Below are positions 9,435-18,019 of a stretch of 64,000 bases of DNA, in pieces (within the stretch, counting starts at the first letter, position 1; every line of letters starts with the position of its first letter). The notes below the pieces were generated by a model that was given only the letters and a program-made list of their open reading frames with translations, was not told the origin of the DNA and made no database searches. Source of the stretch: Deltaproteobacteria bacterium Ga0077539 (GTDB lineage: Bacteria > Myxococcota_A > Polyangia > Polyangiales > Ga0077539); the NCBI GenBank assembly GCA_001465015.1, contig LNEO01000332.1, forward strand, positions 1 to 64,000. The letters are read 5' to 3'. The translations under genes and the position numbers were made by a program.

Positions 9435-10619
9435 CTACGCTTTTGCGAGCGCGGTCACGGCGCGCCGAAGCACGTCCATCGCCGCGTCGATCTCGTCGTC
9501 TTCGAGGTACGGCGCGGGCCCCAGGCGCAGCAGCGCTCCGCGAGAGTCTGCGTAGACGCCTTCGTCGCGGAGCTTTGCGACCAGCGCGGAGGCGTGGGGC
9601 GTCGAGAGCGAGACGAACCCCCCGCGCCGCTCGGGGGCTGCGGGCGTCGCGAGGGCGAGGCCGTCGATCGACCGCGCGCGATCGATGATCCGCTCGGTCT
9701 GGGCGAGGGAGGTCGCGCGCAGCGCGTCGACGGTGAGCCCTTGGTCGTCGAAGAAGCGCGCGACGGCCCTGGCTCGAAAGAAGCTCGCCGGGTCGAAGGT
9801 CGAGCCCGCGAATCGCGACGCCCCGTCGGACTCGTACGCGACTTCGCCGCGCGTGCGCCGATCGGAGAGCGACGAAAACCCTGCGAACCAGCCGGTGAGC
9901 ACGGGCCTCAACTGGCAGCCGGCCGGCACCTTGAGAAAGCACGCGCCCTCTCCCCACTGCGCGTACTTGTACCCGCCCCCCACGAAGAACGCCGCGTCAG
10001 GAACAGTGAAGGCGACCGCGTCGAACGCGTGATACCCGTCGATCAGGACGCTCGCCCCGACGCGCGCGGCGCGCTCGATGAGGACCTCGAGGGACGGGAC
10101 GATCGCGGAGGTCGCGAACATCACACACGAAATCAAAACGCCTGCGGTCTGTTCGTCGACGACCTCGGCCATGCGCTCGCAGAGCGTCTCTGCGGGCTCG
10201 CTCTCGACGAAGACGACGTCGAGCGCCGGGAGCTCGGCGGCGCGGCGCAGCTGCCTGAACGCGGCGTGAAACTCGCCGTCGGTCGTGACGATCCTCGGCC
10301 GCTTGGACAGATCCAGCGCCGAGAGCCAGCGCACGAGGAGCTCGTGGGTGTTCTGTCCGAACGCGTAGTCTCTGGCGGCTCCGCCGAGGCGCGCTGCGAG
10401 GTGCGCGCGGAGCTCGTCTTGCGCGGCGAAGACCGCCGCCCACTTGTCGTCGACGTCGCGCGCGGCGACGTCGTAGCTCTCGATCAGGCCGTCGCGGGCG
10501 ACCGAGGGCCAGGCCTGGTGCGAGTGTCCCGTGAGCAAGATCCTGCGGCCGGGGCGCGGGGCGAGAAAGTCCTGGTAGTGCGCGCGGAGCGAGCGTGCGT
10601 CGATGCGGTGCGCGGTCAT
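9435..10619 (-). CDS. Kynureninase-like / class V aminotransferase-fold PLP enzyme
   Basis: Start MTAHRIDARSLRAHYQDFL; PLP-site-like 'FFVGGGYKYAQWGEGACFLKVP'. Confidence 0.75.
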   Translation of the reverse strand: MTAHRIDARSLRAHYQDFLAPRPGRRILLTGHSHQAWPSVARDGLIESYDVAARDVDDKWAAVFAAQDELRAHLAARLGGAARDYAFGQNTHELLVRWLSALDLSKRPRIVTTDGEFHAAFRQLRRAAELPALDVVFVESEPAETLCERMAEVVDEQTAGVLISCVMFATSAIVPSLEVLIERAARVGASVLIDGYHAFDAVAFTVPDAAFFVGGGYKYAQWGEGACFLKVPAGCQLRPVLTGWFAGFSSLSDRRTRGEVAYESDGASRFAGSTFDPASFFRARAVARFFDDQGLTVDALRATSLAQTERIIDRARSIDGLALATPAAPERRGGFVSLSTPHASALVAKLRDEGVYADSRGALLRLGPAPYLEDDEIDAAMDVLRRAVTALAKA

Positions 10620-11341
10620 CGCGACGGTTGTACACCGTGTCTTCTGAGCGCGGCACGCGCGAGGATGCGGGGAATGGTGAAGAGCGCGTCGCGCCAGCGC
10701 ACTCCGCTTGGCGCGCCCTCGTAGACGGGGCGGACGGTCACATCGACTACGGTCAAGCCGCGCACGGCGAGGGCGCTCAAGAGGTCGTTGGGATAGCCGT
10801 AGCGGGGCCACAGCGCGTCGAGGTCGAGCGCCTCGAGGGCTGGGCGGCGAACGGCGGTGTAGCCGCACTGCGAGTCTCCGACGTGCCAGAGACCGGTGGC
10901 GCCGCGGGTGAGCGCCGAGAGCGCGACGTTGCCGACGAGGCGAACAGCGGGCATCACGCGGAGCACCGAGCGGTGGCGGAGCCTGTTGCCCTTGGCGTAG
11001 TGCGCGTCGCCGAGCGTCACGGGAGCGAGTAGCGCAGGGAGGTCTGCTGGGTCCATCTGCCCGTCGCCCGCCATCACGACGACGACGTCTGCGTCCCCTG
11101 CGAGCGCTCGCTTGTACCCGGTGACGATCGCGGCCCCGACGCCGCGGTTGAATTCATGGGTGCACACCTCGAGCCCGTCGCGTCCGGTCGCGCGCGCGAC
11201 GGCGCTCGTCGCGTCGCGGGATCCATCATCGACGATGATCACGCGATCGACCCAAGAAGGCAGCGTCGAGATCACTCGACCGATTCGCGATGCGACGTCG
11301 AGCGCTGGCACCACGGTGGCGATTCGGTGACCGTCGAACAC
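10616..11341 (-). CDS. Glycosyltransferase family 2
   Basis: ATVVPALDVASRIGRVISTLP...VIIVDDGSRDAT...GDGQMDP GT2 signature; GTG start inferred at 11341; stop overlaps next gene start. Confidence 0.8.
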   Translation of the reverse strand: MFDGHRIATVVPALDVASRIGRVISTLPSWVDRVIIVDDGSRDATSAVARATGRDGLEVCTHEFNRGVGAAIVTGYKRALAGDADVVVVMAGDGQMDPADLPALLAPVTLGDAHYAKGNRLRHRSVLRVMPAVRLVGNVALSALTRGATGLWHVGDSQCGYTAVRRPALEALDLDALWPRYGYPNDLLSALAVRGLTVVDVTVRPVYEGAPSGVRWRDALFTIPRILARAALRRHGVQPSR

Positions 11342-11512
11342 GCGTGGTTTGTAGCAAACGAAACGCCGCGGCTGCAGACCATGACGCGTCGTGAAGCGCG
11401 GCGAGCGCGGTCGGTGGACTCGGGGCGGGGCCAGTGATTTCTCGCTGGGGGGACGACCTCGATCCAGCGGTCGCTCGAGGGTCGCCGAGCGCCCCGTCGC
11501 TCGATCGTCGTA

Positions 11513-11606
11513 GGGTGCATCTACTCCCATACGACGACAGCCTCGGCGCGGCAGCGAGGGACGACAGCGGCGGCGCCCCGGCTGTCGTATGGGAGTAGAT
11601 GCACCC
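11513..11606. repeat. Long imperfect inverted repeat (hairpin)
   Basis: Arm 1 gggtgcatctactcccatacgacgacagcc (11513-11542); arm 2 (11580-11606) reverse complement gggtgcatctactcccatacgacagcc; identical except one 3-bp insertion. Confidence 0.9.
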
Positions 11607-12038
11607 ATCGTCGTACGGCTCTCGATTGTTTGGTGGCGGCGTGCGTTGCTCTGTCGTCGTTCAGGCCGACAGTGCGCCGGTTGTCGCCAGGGTTCATGGT
11701 GGCAGGGTGCAGACGATGAGGGCTGGGCTTCGCAGGTGCGTCGGAGTCTTATGGGTCACCAGATGTGTGCTCGAGTCGATTCGTCGATTGGCGTTGGCGC
11801 ATGTTTCGGAGTTCTGCTACGATGTTTGGGGTTTGTATCCGCGTCTCGAACCGACATCGGTCCGCGTGCAACTGTTCCTTGTGTTGAAGAAGCTCGGGGA
11901 ACACAGAGATGGAACCTCCACGATCGGTTTTGTAGACATACTAGCGCTCAGGGTGCGCCAACACCGTTCGTTGCGGGTCGAGTGCGCGACGATGCGAGCG
12001 CGCTCGGGCTCGGCGCGAGGGGTCCGAGGGGGTGACGC

Positions 12039-12686
12039 ATGACTTCGACTTCGGTCGCGATCTTTGACCGGGACGGTGTGCTGACAAGCTTCGAGTTGTC
12101 ATCACTTCGTGGCTTTCTCGCGGAGGTTGGCTTGTCGCTCGAGGGGCTGATGAGCGCATGGGAACCCTGGTATCGCGCGCGCACGCTGCCCAAGAACATC
12201 ACGGAAGAGCGGGCCTTCATCGCCGCGTTCTTTACGGACTTTTGCAAGACGAACAGCTTGCCGAGCGCTGCGAGAGATACGCTGGTGTCCTTTGACTACG
12301 CCTCGCTGGTGAGGCCGTTTGCCGACGCGCGTCCAGCGCTGGCCCGGGCTCGATCACAGGGGCTTCGAACCGCGGTGTTGTCGAACTTTCCTCTCGTTCG
12401 GCTGGGGGATTCGCTCGCGGCCGCAGGGCTCGCGGACCTCGTGGACGCGGCTTTCGCCGCTCCTGTGATTGGGTACTCGAAACCCGATCCCCGCGCGTAC
12501 TTACATGTCGCCGAGGCGTTCGGCGTCGCGCCCGAGCGCTGCGCGATGATCGACGACGAGCTCGACTGTGTCCGCGGCGCCCAGGCTGTCGGGATGCGCG
12601 CGTGGCTGCTCGATCGCCGCGGAGTCGCGCCGTCCTCGCTCTCGAGCCTCGACGAATACTGCGCTGCGCTGGAGGGAGTGTCGTGA
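12039..12686 (+). CDS. HAD-superfamily hydrolase
   Basis: Motif I FDRDGVLT, motif II VLSNFP, Lys in YSKPDPRAY, motif IV MIDDELDCVRGA. Confidence 0.9.
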   Translation: MTSTSVAIFDRDGVLTSFELSSLRGFLAEVGLSLEGLMSAWEPWYRARTLPKNITEERAFIAAFFTDFCKTNSLPSAARDTLVSFDYASLVRPFADARPALARARSQGLRTAVLSNFPLVRLGDSLAAAGLADLVDAAFAAPVIGYSKPDPRAYLHVAEAFGVAPERCAMIDDELDCVRGAQAVGMRAWLLDRRGVAPSSLSSLDEYCAALEGVS

Positions 12687-12785
12687 ACAAGGCCTCCCTC
12701 GCATTGGTTCGCGCTGGCCTCGTAGTGGGCTAGACACGTTGCTTTCTGCAAAGCCGCCCTCGGTGAGGGCACAAGGAGTTTGGCC

Positions 12786-13904
12786 ATGCAGTGCGATGAC
12801 TTGAACCCCATGGACGGCATCGAACGACCGGAGAAGTTCGGTGGGGTATTCTCCAGTACGTGGTCCAAGTACGGACCGATGATGAATGAAGCCAGGGCTA
12901 CGCTCCAAGCGTTTCCTGTGCCGAAGCCGATCCGCGCGTACTTCGAGTACGCGGTGCTCGATCGTCCTCAGCCCGGGTACATGCTGCTGCCGCTCAAGTT
13001 TCTGGCGATCGCCGAGCAACATGGAGGGATCACCCAGCGGCACAGAGACTATCTACCTTGGTACGTCCTCGCGATGGAGGTGGTGGCGCTGCTCGATGAC
13101 ACCGTCGACCACACCCCGTATCGCTCTCATCGAATGACGTACACTCGGCGGTTCGGTGAGTGCTCTGCCGCCGCGATGGCGGGCTATTTGATGAACATCA
13201 CCCTCGAGCAAACGGCGCGGACCGCGCCCGAGGTGCTGCCGATGGTGGTCCGCTTCTTCGAAACGCTCTGCTCGCTCGAGGTCTGGGAGCTCCATTCGCG
13301 CTATCCCAACATCGACGACGATGTGCTCGAACGCTGGCTCGACAACCGCTACGAGATGGCCACCGACGTGTACGTCCACTCGTTCAACAGCGCGCTTCGC
13401 CTCCACGGGCTCGAAGAGCTGCAGCGCGACGCGTGCAAGCACTTTGCGGCGCTGTCTCAGGGCGTCGATGACCTCGTCGGAATCGTCGAGGCTCGTGAGA
13501 ACATCGGCGAGAACGACGACCTGAAGATGGGAATCGTCACCTTTCCGCTCGTGGCTGCGCTGCGCGCGGAGCCTCAGGTCGCCGTCGCGCTCGAACGCGT
13601 GTGGGAGCCGTGTCGCCGACTTCGGACCGAGGCCATGGAGCGCTATCTCGATGACCTCGAGCGCTGCTTCGATGACACGCGCGCCGAACAGAAGCAGCTG
13701 CTCGATTGGCTCTCGCAGCACGCGGTGCGCGCGACGGTCGACGAGGTGCTACGACACGCCGCGCTCCTCGACGGGCTTACCCCGCCATATCTACGCGACT
13801 CTGTAGGTCTGGTCGCCTGGTCCTACATCGACCGCCTCCGCGACGTCGATCCCCGCGCCTCGATGCAGGCGCGCCTCCGAGAGGCGTCGCTTGTCTCAGG
13901 GTGA
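12786..13904 (+). CDS. Divergent isoprenyl diphosphate synthase-fold / terpene synthase-like protein
   Basis: 'EVVALLDDTVDH' (DDxxD first Asp-rich motif), 'RFGECSAAAMAGYLM' aligning with FG..xA..AG..L, 'GVDDLVGIVEARENIGENDDLKMGIVTFPLVAAL' in second Asp-rich region. RBS-like aagga upstream. Confidence 0.65.
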   Translation: MQCDDLNPMDGIERPEKFGGVFSSTWSKYGPMMNEARATLQAFPVPKPIRAYFEYAVLDRPQPGYMLLPLKFLAIAEQHGGITQRHRDYLPWYVLAMEVVALLDDTVDHTPYRSHRMTYTRRFGECSAAAMAGYLMNITLEQTARTAPEVLPMVVRFFETLCSLEVWELHSRYPNIDDDVLERWLDNRYEMATDVYVHSFNSALRLHGLEELQRDACKHFAALSQGVDDLVGIVEARENIGENDDLKMGIVTFPLVAALRAEPQVAVALERVWEPCRRLRTEAMERYLDDLERCFDDTRAEQKQLLDWLSQHAVRATVDEVLRHAALLDGLTPPYLRDSVGLVAWSYIDRLRDVDPRASMQARLREASLVSG

Positions 13905-14161
13905 TCGCGGCGATTCGACCATGCGGCGACGTCCGCGGCGGGCGCAGAGTCGGATTTCTGGCGACGGGAGCCTGTCCGATGTCTCGGCGGCGCATCTGCG
14001 ATGCTTCATGGTGGCGCCGTTGCATCGAGCGCGCGGGTGCGCTGGCGTGCGACACTGTGGGTCGACCGCGTGGACTCATCGGACTTGTCGCGAACCGGAA
14101 AAAGTGGCACGCTACTGAGCGCTTTCGTACTGCGCTCCCCTCGAATCGCAATGATCGCCCC

Positions 14162-14545
14162 ATGAACAACACCGACAACCGAGGTTCGACCGAGACTCGA
14201 TACCTCGACGGCAAAATCGTCGAGACCATCTATTATGGGAAGATTGTTCCCGAACACCTCGAGGAGGTGCGCGTCGCCCTCGAGCGCGAGTTCACGAGAA
14301 TCGGCGGGGGAGACTGGTTGCTCGACACCTCGAGGGCGGACGGCCTGAAAGCGGCGCCGTCCGCGGCGAGCGCGGCGTTTTTCGAGGCTTTTCGTCGCGC
14401 GGGCGGTCGCCGCATCGCGGCGGTCGTTGGCTCCTCGCCGCTGCGCATGCTCGGTTCGGCGGTCGCGTTCGCCAGTGGACTGGACATCAAGTTGTTCGCC
14501 ACTCGCGACGAGGCGCTCAAGCACCTGCGTTCTCCAGTACGGTGA
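14162..14545 (+). CDS. STAS/SpoIIAA-like domain protein
   Basis: MNNTDNRGSTETRYLDGKIVETIYYGKIVPEHLEEVRVAL...LDTSRADGLK; C-terminal part of ORF 13706..14545. Confidence 0.55.
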   Translation: MNNTDNRGSTETRYLDGKIVETIYYGKIVPEHLEEVRVALEREFTRIGGGDWLLDTSRADGLKAAPSAASAAFFEAFRRAGGRRIAAVVGSSPLRMLGSAVAFASGLDIKLFATRDEALKHLRSPVR

Positions 14546-14730
14546 TCTGCCGGACTCTGCGTGGATGTAGCGTGTAAGCTCTTCGTCGGCGGCATCTGCG
14601 CTTATCCGACATCGTCGGTAGCGATCGTCGTGCGGCAGCGAGCCGCGCGGTCGACGGCTGTCGTCATCTCGCTCGTGCGCCGGTGTGAGCCTGTGTAACG
14701 ACACGGGGTGGAGGCTGCGGTGCTGCGGGC

Positions 14731-14771
14731 GAGTAAGGTTACATATGTGATTGATTTTGTTGGATTTTATC
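14731..14771 (+). promoter_or_regulatory. AT-rich island, possible promoter region
   Basis: gagtaaggttacatatgtgattgattttgttggattttat, markedly AT-rich relative to surroundings, upstream of the nucleoside hydrolase gene. Confidence 0.3.
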
Positions 14772-14857
14772 GTTGCGCGCAGCCTCGTTTGTGCTCAGCT
14801 TACTGAGTGATGATGGGCCGTATTTTCTCTGTGTTCAGTTCTCGAGAGGAGGGTCAC

Positions 14858-15964
14858 ATGGCAAGTCGTCGGATGGGGCTGGGGTGTTCGGTAGCGCTCG
14901 TCGCGCTCGCGACCAGCTGTGCCAATAGCGATCAAGTTCCCAATGAGATCGCTGCCGAGGTAAGCGAAATCAGGGTCGGTTGCGAGCCTCGTACGCCGAT
15001 CATTTTCGACTCCGACATGGACTTCGATGACACCGCGGCTCTCGCCTACCTCGCGCGTCGGCACAAGGCCGGACAGATCGAGCTTCGGGCGGTGACTGTC
15101 ACCAACAACGGCGCGGGATTTCCCGGACAGGCGATCCGCCACGCTCGCTGTTTGCTGGCGGAGTTCGGCCTCTCGCACATCCCCGTCGCCGACGGATCGC
15201 CGACGGCGGTCAACTCGTTTTCGCCGGTGCTCCGGTTCGCGATCAGCCAGATCCTCGGCGACACGTTCGCGAGCTGCACCGCGTCGACGGCGTCGAGCTC
15301 GGTGTCCGCCGCGCAGACCATCGCCAACACGATCTCGTCCTCGTCGCGACCGGTCACGATCCTCGCCACCGGCCCGCTCACCAACGTCGCGAGCGCCTTC
15401 GCGATCATGTCGTCCAGCGGTCGGCCTTTTCCGCTCGCGAAGGTTCGTCGCACCGTCGTCATGGGCGGCGCGGTCCGCGTCGCGGGCAACGCGGACGTCG
15501 GACCCACCTCTGACGGAACACAAGAAATCAACATCTGGGCGGATCCCCCCGCGGCGCAGGCCGTCGTCAGTCGGCTCACGCCCGCGCGCCTCACGCTCAT
15601 CCCCCTCGACGCCACCAACCACGCGCCGGTCACCGCCGCGTACCTGGCGCGAATCAACGGCGATCAGAGCACGATCGAAGCGCAGTACGTCTCGCGCTTG
15701 ATGAACCACCCGTTCATTCAGTTTGGCGTCGCGACGGGCGCGCCGCTGTACTGGTGGGATCCGGTCGCCGCGATCGCCGCGAGCTCGATCTCCAGCGAGG
15801 GGGTCGTCAACTACGAGTGGCTTCGCATCGGCGTCACCCAGACCGGCGTCCAGCAAGGACGCACCGTCGAGCTCTCGAGCGGGCGATCATTCGCGCGCGT
15901 GGGAACCTCAGCGAACACCGCGCTCTTCGAGAACGAGTTTCTCGACGGCCTCAACGGTCGCTGA
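14858..15964 (+). CDS. Lipoprotein nucleoside hydrolase (inosine/uridine-preferring family)
   Basis: Lipobox-like 'LVALATSC'; IIFDSDMDFDDTAALAYL Asp cluster; ILATGPLTNVA. Confidence 0.85.
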   Translation: MASRRMGLGCSVALVALATSCANSDQVPNEIAAEVSEIRVGCEPRTPIIFDSDMDFDDTAALAYLARRHKAGQIELRAVTVTNNGAGFPGQAIRHARCLLAEFGLSHIPVADGSPTAVNSFSPVLRFAISQILGDTFASCTASTASSSVSAAQTIANTISSSSRPVTILATGPLTNVASAFAIMSSSGRPFPLAKVRRTVVMGGAVRVAGNADVGPTSDGTQEINIWADPPAAQAVVSRLTPARLTLIPLDATNHAPVTAAYLARINGDQSTIEAQYVSRLMNHPFIQFGVATGAPLYWWDPVAAIAASSISSEGVVNYEWLRIGVTQTGVQQGRTVELSSGRSFARVGTSANTALFENEFLDGLNGR

Positions 15965-15967
15965 TCG

Positions 15968-17902
15968 CTACGCCCGAGCGAGGGCCCGCACGAGCGCGAC
16001 AGCGCCGAACAAGTTCGATCGGACGCACGGCGCACGGGCGGCGGTCACTCCGTCGAATCCCACTTCGCTCAGCGCCGCCAGGACGCGGCCGCGCTCGGCT
16101 CCGTCCAGCTCGTCCGCGAGCGCCGTGGGGCCATCCGCCGTGACGAGCGCGTATGCCAGCAACGGCGCGAAGTCGTTTTGCGGGTCGTCGATGTCCACGA
16201 TGGTCTGCAGGTCGCTCGATCCCAAAGCTGCCCAACGGTAGAGCGTCTCGCGTCGCGTTGGGTCGACCTCGACGCGCTCGACCTCGCGTCCCAGTCGTTG
16301 GTCGATCCAACGATCCGAGCGCGGCGTCGGAGACAGGTACGAAGCGCCCGCTCCTCGCCCCGTCGGCGCAGGAGGGATGCTGCTTCGCCGACTGAGCGGC
16401 TGTCGATCGTCGTCGACCTCGCGAAAGCTCAACGTCGACAACAAGCGCTCGCACTCGAACGAGTCGCGAGGTCGGGCCTCGGCGTCCTTCGAGAGCAGGG
16501 CCTCGATGAGCGCGTCGTACTCTGTTCCCAGCGCGGGGCGCACCGCCGAGACCTTGGGCGGCGCGTTGTGCAGGTGCTGATCGACGAAATCAGGCCCGGC
16601 GAAGGGCGTCTGCCCCGTGAGCAACTGAAAGAGCAGACAGCCAAACGAGTACAGGTCGGTCGCGGCCGACACCGCGCCTCCCGTGATCTGCTCGGGCGAC
16701 ATGTACGGCAGCGATCCGACGAGTCCTCCGGTCACCGTGGCGCCGAGGTCGCTCAAGTGCGCGGCGCCGAGGTCGCCGAGTCGCGCTTGTCCCGCAGGGT
16801 CGAACAGGACGTTGGACGGCTTGATGTCACGGTGGACGACGCCGTGTCGGTGCAGCACCGAGAGCGCTCGCAGCACGCGCTGCGAGATGGCGCGCGCCTC
16901 GGCGAGCGAGAGCGTGGCGATGCGTTCGGTGAGCGTTCCGCCGGGCATCCAGTCGTAGACGATGGTCGGGCCCTCGGGGTCGAGCGCGCGCATGCCGACG
17001 ATCGTCGGGTCATCCAGCGAGCGCGCGAGCTCTGCCTCTCGCATGAACCTCGCGAACGCCGCGCCCTTGTCGTCTCCAACGGCGAGGACCTTGAGCGCGA
17101 CGGTCTCGCCCGTGAGCTCGTCGACCGCTTCGAGCACGCGGCCCGAGGCGCCAGAGCCCACCTGCTTCACGACCCGATAGCGCCCGGCGTAGCGCTCTTC
17201 GCTCTGCCCGCGCGGGAGCGTCGATCCGTATGCCTCGACGTCGAGCGAGGCGTCGGGCTTCAGCAGCCGGAGCCGGCGGATCACGACGCGGGCGGCGCCC
17301 TCGAGGCCGATGCGTCGCAGCGATTCGATCAGCTTTTCGAGCGCGCCGGGGCCTGGCTGATGCCGCGCGGCGAGCTGCAGGGCGCGCACCGCTCCCTCGT
17401 CGTCGCCTCGTCCAGCGCGCAGCACGGCGAGCCGCTCGGCCGCTTCGTTGTCCTCGGGAAACTGCGCCAGGTGTTGCTCGTACGCGACGATCGTGCGCCC
17501 GACGTCCTTGGCTCGATCGAAGCAGCGCGCCGCGTAGAGGTACTCGCCGCGCTCGTACCAGCCTTGCCCTGCTTCTGCGGGAAACAGCGGCTCGAGGATC
17601 CTCGCGGCCACGTCGTGGCGCTGCGTGATCCTCGCGTGGGCCGCGGCGGCCTCGGCGATGTCGCCGCGCTTTCCGACCTCGTCGCACAGGGCGGCGATCA
17701 CCCGTTCGTCGCCGGACGAGAGCGCGGCGTCGATGGCCGAGCGCCACTCTCCCGCGTTGAGGGCGACGACCGCGGCCTCTGCGTGCCTTCCGAGCAGCGC
17801 GAGCAGCTCGGCTGCGCGACGGTGCAGTCCCTTTTCACTCGCGCGGCGCGCGGCGCCTTCGATGTCACCGGCGCGGACGAGCGCGTCGACTTCGGGGTCC
17901 AT
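15968..17902 (-). CDS. Serine/threonine protein kinase with N-terminal helical-repeat region
   Basis: Start MDPEVDALVRAGDIEGAARRASEKG; GSGASGRVLEAVDELTGETVALKVL; HRDIKPSNVLF; YMSPEQ. Confidence 0.9.
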   Translation of the reverse strand: MDPEVDALVRAGDIEGAARRASEKGLHRRAAELLALLGRHAEAAVVALNAGEWRSAIDAALSSGDERVIAALCDEVGKRGDIAEAAAAHARITQRHDVAARILEPLFPAEAGQGWYERGEYLYAARCFDRAKDVGRTIVAYEQHLAQFPEDNEAAERLAVLRAGRGDDEGAVRALQLAARHQPGPGALEKLIESLRRIGLEGAARVVIRRLRLLKPDASLDVEAYGSTLPRGQSEERYAGRYRVVKQVGSGASGRVLEAVDELTGETVALKVLAVGDDKGAAFARFMREAELARSLDDPTIVGMRALDPEGPTIVYDWMPGGTLTERIATLSLAEARAISQRVLRALSVLHRHGVVHRDIKPSNVLFDPAGQARLGDLGAAHLSDLGATVTGGLVGSLPYMSPEQITGGAVSAATDLYSFGCLLFQLLTGQTPFAGPDFVDQHLHNAPPKVSAVRPALGTEYDALIEALLSKDAEARPRDSFECERLLSTLSFREVDDDRQPLSRRSSIPPAPTGRGAGASYLSPTPRSDRWIDQRLGREVERVEVDPTRRETLYRWAALGSSDLQTIVDIDDPQNDFAPLLAYALVTADGPTALADELDGAERGRVLAALSEVGFDGVTAARAPCVRSNLFGAVALVRALARA

Positions 17903-18019
17903 GAGCGCGGCGATTGTGCACGATTGCGCGGTCCGTGGGTGGGCGCTCGACCGGTTGGATCGAACGATCGGCGTCAGAACTTTGCGTACCTTCGGCCGGA
18001 CGACCGATAGTGACCGGGC

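Noticed and set aside
11589-12042. Two overlapping plus-strand ORFs (148 and 147 aa)
   Set aside because: Different frames over the same region, start inside the hairpin arm, no motifs or convincing codon bias.
16178-18010. 610-aa plus-strand ORF
   Set aside because: Antisense to the Ser/Thr kinase at 15968..17902, which has complete kinase motifs.
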